This document shows positions 18,444 through 27,527 of a DNA stretch of 57,495 nucleotides, in pieces. Every line of letters begins with the position of its first letter. The stretch's first letter is position 1. The translations under genes were made by a program, and so were the position numbers. This stretch comes from Asticcacaulis sp. YBE204 (GTDB lineage: Bacteria > Pseudomonadota > Alphaproteobacteria > Caulobacterales > Caulobacteraceae). Location: positions 1-57,495 of the forward strand of contig NZ_AWGF01000017.1 of the NCBI RefSeq assembly GCF_000495855.1, read 5' to 3'. The notes beneath the pieces are model-generated. The model did no database searches. It was given only the letters and a program-made list of their open reading frames with translations, and had not been told where the DNA came from.

Positions 18444-18962
18444 CTATCCAGAAATTACGGGAACATCAAACGTCTGATCGCTCAGACTTACCCGTACGCA
18501 CCCATCGTCCACAATCTCCGCCATCTCGAACAACCGATAGGTACAGGCCCGCGTCAGACGGCCCCACAAATTACCCCTCACCCGCAATCGCGGCAGATAC
18601 GCGTCGCCGATACGATCAAACACCAGCAGATGATCCGCACCAAGGGTCACGCGTTCGTCCTGATCGGTCATAAATACCGGGCCCTCGAAATCGACGATTC
18701 GCAACGGCAAGTCCTCGACGGTAATTTTCAGCTTCTCGGCCGGCGTTACCAGGAAATAGTCGTTGCCCTCGCACCGCAACAGTTTGGCAAACAGCCGCAC
18801 CAGCGCCGGGCGCGTTATGGGGCGACCTTCGTGAAGCCACGCCCCATCCTTGCGAATGACAATATCCATCTCGCCGCATAGAGTCGGATTCCAGCTGTCT
18901 ACGGGATATGTCTTGTCGGGGAACCGCGCGGCTTCGCTGAGAAAGCCTTCGCCGGAGGTCAT
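18444..18962 (-). CDS. DUF1285 family protein
   Basis: A 172-residue protein matching what I know of DUF1285: an early VDSWNPTLCGEMDIVI block, WLHEGRPITRPALVRLFAKLL, then EGNDYFLVTPAEKL and VEDLPLRIVDFE. Its function is unknown; the fold is predicted to be mainly beta. The start overlaps the upstream GNAT gene by 4 bases (ATGA), so translation is coupled. The REP pair separates it from cca, which lies downstream on the same strand. Confidence 0.88.
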   Translation of the reverse strand: MTSGEGFLSEAARFPDKTYPVDSWNPTLCGEMDIVIRKDGAWLHEGRPITRPALVRLFAKLLRCEGNDYFLVTPAEKLKITVEDLPLRIVDFEGPVFMTDQDERVTLGADHLLVFDRIGDAYLPRLRVRGNLWGRLTRACTYRLFEMAEIVDDGCVRVSLSDQTFDVPVISG

Positions 18963-19492
18963 TTATCGACGGCGCCGGTCAGGGGCTCGCCGGTATAGGC
19001 GTCGTTGTAGCGGATCATCAGGCGGCGATAATCGACCGGGCCCGGCAGGGTCAGGCCTTCGGCGCGGACAAAGCCGAACTTCTCGAAATAGGCCGGGGTA
19101 CCAACCAGCAGGATACCCGTCACGCCCCTGGCGAACGCCGCTCGTATCGCCACTTCGATCAGGGCGCGACCGATGCCGTGGTTCTGGTGATCGGGATCTA
19201 CGGCGATCGGCCCCAGAAAGGCCAGTTCGCCCAGCGGCTCATGCTCAGGATCGTAGACCTTGATCGGCCACAGGCGCACCGAACCGGTCAGCCCCTGCTC
19301 GCGGGCCTTGCCGCGGGTAATCTGACGCATGACGAAGCTCAGGCCATCAATCGGGGCATTGTTTTCGCGCAGGCGTTCGGCAGTCTTGATGTAGCGTCCC
19401 GGACCGAACACGCGATTGACCAGCGCTTCGGCGGCGTCGCGGTCCGCAGCCCCCTCCACGGTAATCAAACGTTCGAACGGATAGGTATCCAC
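18959..19492 (-). CDS. GNAT-family N-acetyltransferase (YhbS-like)
   Basis: A 177-residue acyltransferase. The acetyl-CoA pyrophosphate-binding loop is visible as DPDHQNHGIGRALI, preceded by the LAFLGPIAVD beta strand and followed by LLVGTPAYFEKFGFVRA, the arrangement of the YhbS subgroup. The substrate is unknown. It overlaps the DUF1285 gene by 4 bases, and the pair looks like a small operon. Confidence 0.88.
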   Translation of the reverse strand: MDTYPFERLITVEGAADRDAAEALVNRVFGPGRYIKTAERLRENNAPIDGLSFVMRQITRGKAREQGLTGSVRLWPIKVYDPEHEPLGELAFLGPIAVDPDHQNHGIGRALIEVAIRAAFARGVTGILLVGTPAYFEKFGFVRAEGLTLPGPVDYRRLMIRYNDAYTGEPLTGAVDK

Positions 19493-19635
19493 GGCTCAGC
19501 TACACCCGAAATACTATGATAAAATACGCTTGCGTCACGACCAGCGACGGCTGGAATAGATACAAACCCTTGAGGGGTCAAATAAATTTAGGGCAAGGAT
19601 TGTAACAGCCCCCGCCCCTGATCCGCTCATCTATA

Positions 19636-20382
19636 TCACGGCTTGAGGAAGGCCGCAAACGCCTGGGCGGCCTCGGGGCTGTTGAGGCGGGCGCGGAAAA
19701 TCTCGCCTTCGCGCACGATCTGAGCCCATAAGGCGTCGGGATCGCGCATCAGACCCTTGGCCTGCCTTAACGCCTCGGGCGACAGGGCCGCCAGCCGCTC
19801 GGCCGCCAGTTGGGCGCGATTACTCAGATCGTCGCGCGGCGTCACGGCATTGCAAACCCCCATATTCAACGCGTCGGCGGCAGGTAGCGCCTGCCCGAAA
19901 GCCAGCCATTCAAAGGCGCGCGCATGGCCGATACGGGCGGGCAGAAGATGGCTCGATCCGCCCTCAGGCGTCAGGCCGAGCTTCAGGAACGGCAGGCTCA
20001 GACGCGCATCGTCGGACAGATAGACCAGATCCCCATGCAACAGCATGGTCGTACCGACACCCACAGCCTGTCCCTGCACCGCGAAGACCAGAGGCCGTGC
20101 GCAATAGGTCAGGGCCTTGAGGAAGCGAAAGACGGGTCGCTCGGCCACCGATCCGGCGGACTGGGCCAGGGCCACGAAATCGGCGATGTCGTTGCCCGCG
20201 CAGAAATCGTCGCCCGCCGCATCGATCAGGACGACGCGATGATCATCATTCGCCGTCGCGCCGTCGATCGCGTCGGCCAGCGCCGCGTACATGGCGTGAT
20301 TCAGCGCGTTTTTCTTGTGCGGGCGATTGAGCGTCAGGTGCAACACGCCCTTCGATGAGGTGATCAGAACCGGTTCGCTCAT
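19636..20382 (-). CDS. Enoyl-CoA hydratase/isomerase (crotonase) family protein
   Basis: A 248-residue crotonase-fold protein. The N-terminal NRPHKKNALNHAMYAAL block, the oxyanion-hole strand DFCAGNDIADF, and the glycine-rich GLTPEGGSSHLLPARIG segment are in the expected places. The second catalytic Glu of crotonase would sit in the last block (TPEGG), so hydratase or isomerase activity on an acyl-CoA is plausible; the true substrate is unknown. Single gene on the minus strand. Confidence 0.9.
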   Translation of the reverse strand: MSEPVLITSSKGVLHLTLNRPHKKNALNHAMYAALADAIDGATANDDHRVVLIDAAGDDFCAGNDIADFVALAQSAGSVAERPVFRFLKALTYCARPLVFAVQGQAVGVGTTMLLHGDLVYLSDDARLSLPFLKLGLTPEGGSSHLLPARIGHARAFEWLAFGQALPAADALNMGVCNAVTPRDDLSNRAQLAAERLAALSPEALRQAKGLMRDPDALWAQIVREGEIFRARLNSPEAAQAFAAFLKP

Positions 20383-20634
20383 GGAAATTCCCTGCCTTCA
20401 TATAATTGCCAGGAACTTCGCATAGATTCCGCAAGGTCAGGCAAGTCGCGAATAATCCGTATCCCTTTTTTACCGAGCGCGGTTGTTAAAATTCGCGGCC
20501 CCATTGCCTTCAAGGCGCCACATCTTGTAGAGACACTCGTAACCCATAAAGAGCGGCCTCCCAACAGTTTCCAAGAGGCTCGAAAACGGCGCAGCATCCG
20601 TTCCACAGGTATGTATTCAAGGAAAAAGCACCTG

Positions 20635-22020
20635 ATGTCCCTTTCTACTTTCTTCAAGGGTGTCGCCTTCGTCACCGCCCTTGCCCTGAGCGCCGGTGCG
20701 GCTTCGGCTCAGGAAGCGCCCAAGCTGAATGAAAAGCAGCGCACGCGCGGCATAGCCGACGCACCGGCCATGATCAAAACCGCCGGAATCGCCTGCGATC
20801 CGTCCGACGCCTACTATGTCGGCGAATCGACCCGCAAGGACTCGACGGGCAAGTCGGCAAAGGTTCAGGTCGTCGAAGTCACCTGCAAGCAGGGCATCGG
20901 CTATATTCTCGACAAGAATCTGTCCGCCGGAAACGTGGATCAGCGCAACTGCACTCAGGCCTATTCGCAAAAAATGGCCAACCCCAAGGATATCCAGTGC
21001 ATCTTGCCCGGCAACCAGAAGCACTATACCTGGCTGACGCCGCTGGTGAAAACCAGCGATGCGAACTGCACCGTCGACAAGGCGCGCTGGCTGGGTCAGA
21101 TCGCCGACCAGAAGACCAATCGCTATGAATACGGTTGTCAGGGGTCTGCGGGCGGCATCATCGATGTGCCCTACGCTCCGAACACCAATGCGCCGATCTT
21201 CATCAACTGCCTGATCGCCAAGGGTAATTCGACCTGCACCTATACGACGCCGGAACAGGCCGCCCAGCGCCTTCAACCGGTGGCCAAGCAAGCCAAGGCC
21301 ACCTGCGTCGTCGAAAAGGCGCGTTTCCTCGCCCGCGACGCTGGCAAGAATGCCGACTTCTATGAAATTGGCTGCGCCGGTCAACCGGGCTTTGTGGTGC
21401 AGACCGATGCCAAGCTGACCTATCAGGCGACCTATGACTGCGCTCAGGCCAAGAATATCGGCGGTTGTCAGTTTACCGACGCCGCCGCTGCCGCTGCGGG
21501 CACCCGTGAGACGTACGCCGCGCGCCTTAAGGCCGTCGGCGTACCCTGCACGGTCAGCGATTACAGCGTGCTCGGCATGGAATCGACAGGCCTCAAGCGC
21601 GAACTGGTCGAATACAAGTGTCCTGAGCAAAAGTTCGGTCTGGCGGTCTTCCTGCCGACCGAAGGCACCACCGCCAAGGCCGAGGTCATGGACTGCTTCA
21701 CCCTCGTCGCCCGCCGTCAGGCCTGCGGCTTCGTCACCAAGGCCGCGCTGGACCAGCAGGTCGATGTGCTGATCAAGGGCGCCAAGAAGGATTGCGACGT
21801 CCAGCAGGTCAACTATCTGGGTCGTGGTGAAGCCGAAAGCATCCTCGTCGAGGTGGCCTGCACCAATAAGCGCGGCTATGTCGGCGCCATCGCCAAGTCG
21901 CGGATCGCCTTCGACGACGTGGTGGCCTGTAACATCGCCAAGGGCCGCAAATACCCGATCCAGTGCGAAATCCCCGGCAACGGCACCTATGTGCCGCCCG
22001 CCGGTGCGACCAACGACTAA
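20635..22020 (+). CDS. Secreted cysteine-rich repeat protein, paralogue 1
   Basis: A 461-residue exported protein (signal peptide ending ASAQ). The body is built from about five imperfect repeats of 70-90 residues. Each has a cysteine in an AxC or CxV context, an aromatic-E-[IVY]-x-C core such as YEYGC, YEIGC and VEVAC, and a following glycine-rich turn such as GxxGYI. The even cysteine distribution suggests disulfide-stabilised beta domains in the periplasm or outside. A paralogue sits at 29910-31322. A longer frame starts at 20611, but AAGGA lies upstream of 20635. No known family recognised. Confidence 0.75.
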   Translation: MSLSTFFKGVAFVTALALSAGAASAQEAPKLNEKQRTRGIADAPAMIKTAGIACDPSDAYYVGESTRKDSTGKSAKVQVVEVTCKQGIGYILDKNLSAGNVDQRNCTQAYSQKMANPKDIQCILPGNQKHYTWLTPLVKTSDANCTVDKARWLGQIADQKTNRYEYGCQGSAGGIIDVPYAPNTNAPIFINCLIAKGNSTCTYTTPEQAAQRLQPVAKQAKATCVVEKARFLARDAGKNADFYEIGCAGQPGFVVQTDAKLTYQATYDCAQAKNIGGCQFTDAAAAAAGTRETYAARLKAVGVPCTVSDYSVLGMESTGLKRELVEYKCPEQKFGLAVFLPTEGTTAKAEVMDCFTLVARRQACGFVTKAALDQQVDVLIKGAKKDCDVQQVNYLGRGEAESILVEVACTNKRGYVGAIAKSRIAFDDVVACNIAKGRKYPIQCEIPGNGTYVPPAGATND

Positions 22021-22041
22021 GGCCGGATCGATCGCCAAACG

Positions 22042-22074
22042 AAAAGCCCGCCGGAACACCGGCGGGCTTTTTTA
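22042..22074 (+). terminator. Terminator after secreted repeat protein 1
   Basis: A perfect 13-bp GC-rich stem (22042-22054 with 22059-22071) with a 4-base loop, followed by a T run. It starts 22 bases after the stop codon. Confidence 0.9.
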
Positions 22075-22195
22075 TTAAGGAACTTACTCCGGATCGTAAA
22101 TTTCCAGCCTTGAGTCGAATAATAGCCGACAAGCGACGCGGGTACGTTGGTACCCGCTAGCGCAGACTGCGTATTAGTCGGCCGAGGATGGGGAT

Positions 22196-23521
22196 TTACA
22201 GGGTTTCCACGAAGCGGCAGGCCTCACCAAGGGAAGGTGCCACAATCTCATCGTCGCGCATGACGATCTTGCCGCGCACGATGGTCGCCTTGGGCCAGCC
22301 GTGGGCCTCGAAACCGTCGAACGGCGTCCAGCCGCAACGCGAGCGCATCTGGTCGTGGGTGATGACGCGCTTATGGTTAAGATCGACCAGAGTGATGTCG
22401 GCGTCGTAGCCTTCCGCCATGCGGCCCTTGCCCGCCAGACCGAAGACGCGCTGCGCCCCGGCCGAGGTCAAATCGACCAGCCGCTCCAGCGACAGACGAC
22501 CATGGGCGACGTGGGTCAGCATGACCGGCAGAAGGGTTTGCACACCCGGCATACCCGACGGCGAGGCCGGATAGGCCTTCGCCTTTTCCTCGATGGTATG
22601 CGGGGCGTGGTCCGAGCCCAGCACGTCGGCGATACCGCCGTTGATACCGTGCCACAGACCATCGACGTGGTACTGATCGCGGATCGGCGGGTTCATCTGG
22701 GCATAGCCCTTGAGGCGCTGATAGGCCTCCGGCGCCACCAGCGTCAGGTGCTGCGGCGTGATCTCGACGGTGGCGATGTCCTTGTTCTGCGCCAGAAAAT
22801 CGATTTCCTCGGCGGTGGTGACGTGCAGGACGTGGATGCGCTTGCCGCATTCGCGAGCCAGCTTGACGAGACGATGGGTCGACTGGATCGCCGACTGCGC
22901 ATCGCGCACATAGTCGTGGCTGGTCCAGTCGCCTTCGCGCGCCAGAACGCGGCGCTCGGCCAGACGGTATTCATCTTCGCTGTGGAAGGTGGCGCGGCGC
23001 TTGACGTTTTTCAGCACATTGAACACGCCCTCGTCGTCGGCGATCAGCAGCGTGCCGGTCGAGGCCCCCATGAACACCTTGACGCCGCAACAGCCCGGCA
23101 AGCGCTCCAGCTCGCCCAGTTGCGTGACGTTTTCGTGCGTGCCGCCGACATAGAAGGCGTGGTCGCAGTGCATGCGGTGCCCGGCGCGCTTTAGCTTGTC
23201 CTCGAAGGTCGCCACGTCGATGGTGTTGGGGTTGGTGTTCGGCATTTCGAACACGGCTACGACACCGCCCAGAACCGCCGCCTGAGAACCGGTCTCCAAG
23301 TCTTCTTTCCACTCAAGGCCCGGCTCGCGGAAGTGGACCTGCGTGTCGATGACCCCCGGCATGGCCAGCAGCCCCGTGGCGTCGAATACTTCGCCCGCGT
23401 CGGCCTGAGACAGATCGCCGAAGGCTGCGAACTTGCCGTTGCGGATGCCGATATCGCCGGTGCCGCGCCCAGCATGGTTGATGATGTCGGCGTTGCGGAT
23501 GATCAGATCGTAGGTAGGCAT
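22196..23521 (-). CDS. pyrC: Dihydroorotase (class I, amidohydrolase fold)
   Basis: Cyclises carbamoyl-aspartate to dihydroorotate in pyrimidine synthesis. The 441-residue protein has the amidohydrolase pattern: N-terminal beta sandwich, then PGVIDTQVHFREPG, EMPNTNPNT, a lysine in GVKVFMGAST that could be the bridging carbamylated residue, FHSEDE, HVLHVTT, and LGSDHAPHT with the catalytic Asp. The first metal His of the usual HxH pair is Gln here (TQVHF). I believe this is common in alphaproteobacterial homologues, but it deserves checking. pyrB is not in the window. A REP pair lies directly upstream. Confidence 0.9.
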   Translation of the reverse strand: MPTYDLIIRNADIINHAGRGTGDIGIRNGKFAAFGDLSQADAGEVFDATGLLAMPGVIDTQVHFREPGLEWKEDLETGSQAAVLGGVVAVFEMPNTNPNTIDVATFEDKLKRAGHRMHCDHAFYVGGTHENVTQLGELERLPGCCGVKVFMGASTGTLLIADDEGVFNVLKNVKRRATFHSEDEYRLAERRVLAREGDWTSHDYVRDAQSAIQSTHRLVKLARECGKRIHVLHVTTAEEIDFLAQNKDIATVEITPQHLTLVAPEAYQRLKGYAQMNPPIRDQYHVDGLWHGINGGIADVLGSDHAPHTIEEKAKAYPASPSGMPGVQTLLPVMLTHVAHGRLSLERLVDLTSAGAQRVFGLAGKGRMAEGYDADITLVDLNHKRVITHDQMRSRCGWTPFDGFEAHGWPKATIVRGKIVMRDDEIVAPSLGEACRFVETL

Positions 23522-23538
23522 GGGAAGAGGCTCCTTTC

Positions 23539-23640
23539 TTCCCTTCGCCCCTTTGGGGAGAAGGTGGCCTGAAAGGCCGGATGAGGGGGCAACCGTCGCA
23601 GCCCCCTCACCCCAGCCCTCTCCCCAAGGGGAGAGGGGGC
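23539..23640. repeat. REP-like palindrome pair (family 1), copy B
   Basis: A diverged copy with CCCTTCGCCCCTTTGGGG at the left and the opposite unit CCCTCTCCCCAAGGGGAGAGG at the right. GGATGAGGGGGC lies between. It fills the gap between the GT9 gene stop and the pyrC start, both on the minus strand. Confidence 0.8.
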
Positions 23641-23641
23641 T

Positions 23642-24607
23642 TTAGGATTCGACAGCTAAGGTCGTTTTCACCGCCTCATATACCCTGTTGAGCGACAGGT
23701 CGAGCATATGACACATGGCCTGATCAAGATTCGGGTCCATGGCGCGAATTTCCTCGAACCGGCGCGGCGTGCGCAGGACGTGAACATTGCGGCCCAAGGG
23801 CGCTTCAACCGCATCGTCCGACGGGCCATAGAGCCCGAAACTCGGCACATTGGCCGCGGCGGCCAGATGCAGCCATATATCGTCATTGCCGACGAAGGCA
23901 TGGCAATGCCGCAAACAGGCATAGGCCGTCAACGGATCGAGCTTACCTGTCAACTCTATCACACGGGCCTTGGGCGCGGCCATGCGCAGGGCTGTCGCGG
24001 CTTCGCGATCGCCCTCCCCGCCCAGAATCAGCAGCCGCGCGCCTTTTAGCGGCCCGTCCTCGTTCATCAAGCGCGAGGCCAGCACCGAAAAACGCTCCGC
24101 CGGCCATTGCGCCCCTTGCCACGGGGCACCGGGCGCGATGGCCAGCAGCGGTGTCTCTTCGTCCCCGTCGAGGAACATGGCGGCACCGGCCGCGCGCGCC
24201 TCGGACACTTGAAGCCACGGGAGTTCCGGCGCTTCCAGTTTCAGCAAGCGCGACGCCAGCACGACCGGATGCTCGTCTTCGTGATAGGGCGAGGCGATGG
24301 CGCGGGTTTTGGCCAGCAAAAACCGCGACCACAGGCTTGGCCCGGTATCGAGCAACAAGCCCCAAACGCGTTTGCGCAACGACCACCACAGTTTCAGACC
24401 GGCCCATGAGGCGACCTCACCGTCAAAAGGAAACACCGTCTCGATCTGAGGGTAATCGGCGAACAAGGGCGCGGACTCGCTGCGCGTCACAAGCGTCACC
24501 GACGCGTTCGGTACTTCTTGCAGCAGGCGCGACAAAACCCCACCTAAGGCAAGCGCCTTTTTCGGTGCGTCAAGCGCAATAACCAGAATCGGAAAAGGTC
24601 GGCTCAT
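23642..24607 (-). CDS. Glycosyltransferase family 9 (heptosyltransferase-like)
   Basis: A 321-residue GT-B protein. Its short N-terminal half has the ILVIALDAPKKALALGG strand-loop. The C-terminal half holds the donor-binding region of ADP-heptose:LPS heptosyltransferases: PGAPWQGAQWPAERF, LLILGGEGDRE, and VGNDDIWLHLAAAANVPSFGLYGPSD. Family members add heptose to the LPS core or similar sugars; the acceptor is not predictable here. The ATG at 24607 is far more likely than the long upstream extension. It is divergent from the YgfZ-like gene with only 36 bases between starts. Confidence 0.85.
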   Translation of the reverse strand: MSRPFPILVIALDAPKKALALGGVLSRLLQEVPNASVTLVTRSESAPLFADYPQIETVFPFDGEVASWAGLKLWWSLRKRVWGLLLDTGPSLWSRFLLAKTRAIASPYHEDEHPVVLASRLLKLEAPELPWLQVSEARAAGAAMFLDGDEETPLLAIAPGAPWQGAQWPAERFSVLASRLMNEDGPLKGARLLILGGEGDREAATALRMAAPKARVIELTGKLDPLTAYACLRHCHAFVGNDDIWLHLAAAANVPSFGLYGPSDDAVEAPLGRNVHVLRTPRRFEEIRAMDPNLDQAMCHMLDLSLNRVYEAVKTTLAVES

Positions 24608-24643
24608 GTTACACACAGTATCCCGAATTTGATTGACCGCCAA

Positions 24644-25468
24644 ATGACTGAAAATCCATCCCCGCTTATCGCCCTGCCCCACCGCGCCCTGATCGGCCTG
24701 ACCGGTCCGGACTGGGGTGTCTTTTTGGGCGGTCAGACGACGATCAATGCCGAGGCCATCTTCGCCGCCGTGGCCGATGGCACGCATAAGCCCTTATATT
24801 ATGGCGCGTTTCTCACTCCGCAAGGCAAGCTGTCGGCAGATTTTTTCCTTCACCCGCGCGGGCCGGAAGAGGTGTGGATCGAAATCGCCGCCGATGGGCG
24901 CGACGATCTGTTCAATCGCCTCAATATGTTCAAGTTGCGCGCGAAGGTCGCTCTGTCGAAACCGGACGCCACAGTGTTCGCGTCCATAGGTGCCGGTGAC
25001 CTGCCCGATCCGCGTCAGGCGGACCTGTTCCGGCACTATGGCGACGACGACGCGACCGGGGATATCGCCGATTACGTCGATTTCCGTCTGACGCACGGGC
25101 TGGCCGATCCGGGCTTCGACTTCCCGAAGGACTACCTCTACCCCATCGACATCAATCTCGACCTGATCGACGCCATCGACTTCAAGAAGGGCTGTTTCGT
25201 CGGTCAGGAAACGACCTCGCGCATGAAGCGGCGCGGCAAGATCAAGAACCGGCTGATCCCGCTGATCCATACGAGCACCTTCGCATTCGGTGCCGAGGTT
25301 CTGCTGGGCGACAGGCGCGCCGGTGAAGTTCTGGCCTCGCGCAACGGGCGCTCTTTGGCCCTGATGCGACTCGACCGACTGGACGGCGCGCTCTTGACAG
25401 TCGACGCGGAAACGGTCGAACTGGCCCCACCGGACTGGCTCAGGCCTTATCTGGTGTGGACTGAGTAG
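24644..25468 (+). CDS. ygfZ: YgfZ/IBA57-like folate-binding iron-sulfur assembly protein
   Basis: The 274-residue protein has the GcvT-like fold without a full aminomethyltransferase active site. The diagnostic motif is KKGCFVGQETTSRMKRRG, which contains the conserved Cys of the K-G-C-[FY]-x-G-Q-E signature. The family uses tetrahydrofolate and helps the assembly or repair of some [4Fe-4S] enzymes. The ATG at 24644 is used; the TTG at 24629 is less likely. DUF805 genes follow. Confidence 0.93.
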   Translation: MTENPSPLIALPHRALIGLTGPDWGVFLGGQTTINAEAIFAAVADGTHKPLYYGAFLTPQGKLSADFFLHPRGPEEVWIEIAADGRDDLFNRLNMFKLRAKVALSKPDATVFASIGAGDLPDPRQADLFRHYGDDDATGDIADYVDFRLTHGLADPGFDFPKDYLYPIDINLDLIDAIDFKKGCFVGQETTSRMKRRGKIKNRLIPLIHTSTFAFGAEVLLGDRRAGEVLASRNGRSLALMRLDRLDGALLTVDAETVELAPPDWLRPYLVWTE

Positions 25469-25485
25469 GCGGATCGGGGGGATCG

Positions 25486-26010
25486 ATGAAAGCCTTATTG
25501 CTGAAGCCGTTGCGGCACTACGGGCGGTTTCGTGGCCGTTCGGGGCGGGCGGAGTTCTGGGCCTTCATTGGCGCACAGACTGCGATCTACGCCGGGCTCA
25601 TTACGCTGCTCAGCGATTTCGGCGCGCGGCTCAGGACCGGCGAAGTCTTTTCACATCCGCTGTTGTGGGTGCTGTGGCTGCTGCTTCTGACCCCCAATCT
25701 GGCCCTGTGCGTCAGACGGCTGCACGACCTAAATCTCAGCGGCCTGTGGGTCGGTGCGCCGTGGGTCGTCTCGAGCGCGGGGGTGGCGGCGTTTAACCTG
25801 TCCTTCCGCCCCAAGGGCCCAAACCCCGCCGACGCTCCGCCCTTCGATCTTCTGGGCATCTATACCCTGCTCTCCGTGATGATCGAGGTGATGGCCGGTC
25901 TGGTCATGTACGTCGTCCTGCCGTTTGTCGTGGCGCAGCTGATCATGCTGTTGGTCGCCGCCCTGCCCGGCAATGCTGGTGAAAATCGGTACGGTCGTTC
26001 CCCAAACTGA
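25486..26010 (+). CDS. DUF805 membrane protein
   Basis: A 174-residue membrane protein with about four hydrophobic helices. The N-terminal HYGRFRGRSGRAEFWAF block and the central RRLHDLNLSGLW motif are the marks of DUF805. The function of the family is unknown. It starts 17 bases after the ygfZ stop codon and is followed by a second DUF805 gene. Confidence 0.88.
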   Translation: MKALLLKPLRHYGRFRGRSGRAEFWAFIGAQTAIYAGLITLLSDFGARLRTGEVFSHPLLWVLWLLLLTPNLALCVRRLHDLNLSGLWVGAPWVVSSAGVAAFNLSFRPKGPNPADAPPFDLLGIYTLLSVMIEVMAGLVMYVVLPFVVAQLIMLLVAALPGNAGENRYGRSPN

Positions 26011-26065
26011 GTTCGCATAACGGCGTTAACCACGTCCTTTAGTCTCAAATTCAAGGATTCCGGTT

Positions 26066-26884
26066 ATGGCTTGGGAAAACATGCCCCAGCCACAGGCCAT
26101 CACCATGAATTTGATGTTGCGTCCCTTTGCCCGTTATGCCGACTTCAAAGGCCGCGCCCGCCGCCTTGAATACTTCATGTTCGGGCTGTTTCAGCTGATC
26201 GTCTATATCGTTCTGATCGTCTTTTTGATGTTGTCGGTCACGTCCGGCAAGATCGGCACGGCGGCTGTCGGCGGGCTGATCTCGACGGTCGGCATCTTCG
26301 CTTTTGCGGCCGCCTGTATCATTCCGAACTACGCCCTCGTCTTCCGGCGTTTGCACGATTCCGGGCGCAGCGGCTGGTGGATTCTGTTGCTGGCACCTTG
26401 CGTCCTCAGCGTCTTCAGTTCCTGGGAAGGTGTCATGCTGCTCGCGCAGTCCGCGCGCTACCAAGGCGCGCCCGATCCGGCGGCCCTCGGCCATCTGATG
26501 CGCGGCTCGATGTGGGGTTTTGTGGGCACGATTACTCAGATCGTGCTGTTCGTCTTCATGTGCTGGCCCGGCAACCGCGGCGCCAACCGTTTCGGCGACG
26601 ACCCCAAAAATCCCGGCCCGGACATCAGCGTCTTTTCCGACGACCGCAGCGCCGCCAATACCGCCCGCATCGACGACGCCATTGCCCGCGCAAAAGCGGA
26701 GTCCGATGCCGCCCGCCCGCCGCACAAGCCGATCTTCGACTTCGGTCCCGGCTCGTCCGGTCCGATGATAAACACCTATGGCCGCGATGCGGCGCCCGAA
26801 CCGGAACGGCCCGCCCCACCGGCATGGCAGGCCCCGGCCTACGACCCCGGCATCCGCCCGTCCAAGCCGTTCGGGAAGCGTTGA
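26066..26884 (+). CDS. DUF805 membrane protein with long C-terminal tail
   Basis: A 272-residue DUF805 protein. The membrane part (about residues 1-175) has RYADFKGRARRLEYFMF, four hydrophobic helices, and RRLHDSGRSGWW. About 95 further residues form a soluble, Asp/Pro/Arg-rich tail that ends in a proline-rich sequence. The tail is absent from the neighbouring paralogue and could contact cytoplasmic partners. It lies 55 bases from the first DUF805 gene, probably one transcription unit with ygfZ. Confidence 0.88.
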   Translation: MAWENMPQPQAITMNLMLRPFARYADFKGRARRLEYFMFGLFQLIVYIVLIVFLMLSVTSGKIGTAAVGGLISTVGIFAFAAACIIPNYALVFRRLHDSGRSGWWILLLAPCVLSVFSSWEGVMLLAQSARYQGAPDPAALGHLMRGSMWGFVGTITQIVLFVFMCWPGNRGANRFGDDPKNPGPDISVFSDDRSAANTARIDDAIARAKAESDAARPPHKPIFDFGPGSSGPMINTYGRDAAPEPERPAPPAWQAPAYDPGIRPSKPFGKR

Positions 26885-26915
26885 GGAAACAGCTGAATCC
26901 GTGTAGAGCGATCAA

Positions 26916-27527
26916 ATGCCGGATTTCAGCTACGAATCGAACATCGACGGCCTCGTTTGCGGGGTGGACGAAGCGGGACGCGGTCCCTGCGCCGGGCCAT
27001 TGTGCGTGGCCGCCGTTATCCTCGACCCGGCGCGTATTCCTGCCGGTATAGCCGATTCCAAGAAGCTGACCGAAAAGCTGCGCTTCGAGCTGGAACCCGA
27101 AATCAAGGCTGCCGCCATCGCCTGGTCGGTGATCGAGATGTCCGCCGCCGACATCGACTGCCACAATATCCTCAAGGCGACCATGATGGGCATGACTCAG
27201 GCCGTTGAAGCCTTGGGCACCCTGCCCGTCCATGCCCTGATCGACGGCAATCGCTGTCCGCCCCTGGCCATCCCCGCGACCGCCGTCGTCAAGGGTGACG
27301 ACAAGTGCCTGTCGATCGCCGCGGCCTCTATCCTCGCCAAGACGGCCCGCGATCGCATCATGATCGAGATGGACGGCCTCTATCCGATGTACGGCTTCAA
27401 GGGTCACAAGGGCTATCAGGCCCAAAGCCATATCGAGGCCCTGCGCATCCACGGCCCCTCGCCGATCCACCGTATGTCGTGGGCGACGATCCGCACCCTG
27501 ACCGAAGTCGATTATGAAGGCGCATAA
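26916..27527 (+). CDS. rnhB: Ribonuclease HII
   Basis: Cleaves RNA in RNA-DNA hybrids, including single ribonucleotides embedded in DNA. The 203-residue enzyme has GVDEAGRGPCAGPLCVAAVIL with the first catalytic Asp-Glu pair, a central ALIDGNRCP with the next Asp, and the KGDDKCLSIAAASILAKTARD block with the fourth acidic residue. Its end overlaps the Nudix gene by 14 bases. In Caulobacter rnhB lies next to ccrM; here two small genes intervene. Confidence 0.96.
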   Translation: MPDFSYESNIDGLVCGVDEAGRGPCAGPLCVAAVILDPARIPAGIADSKKLTEKLRFELEPEIKAAAIAWSVIEMSAADIDCHNILKATMMGMTQAVEALGTLPVHALIDGNRCPPLAIPATAVVKGDDKCLSIAAASILAKTARDRIMIEMDGLYPMYGFKGHKGYQAQSHIEALRIHGPSPIHRMSWATIRTLTEVDYEGA

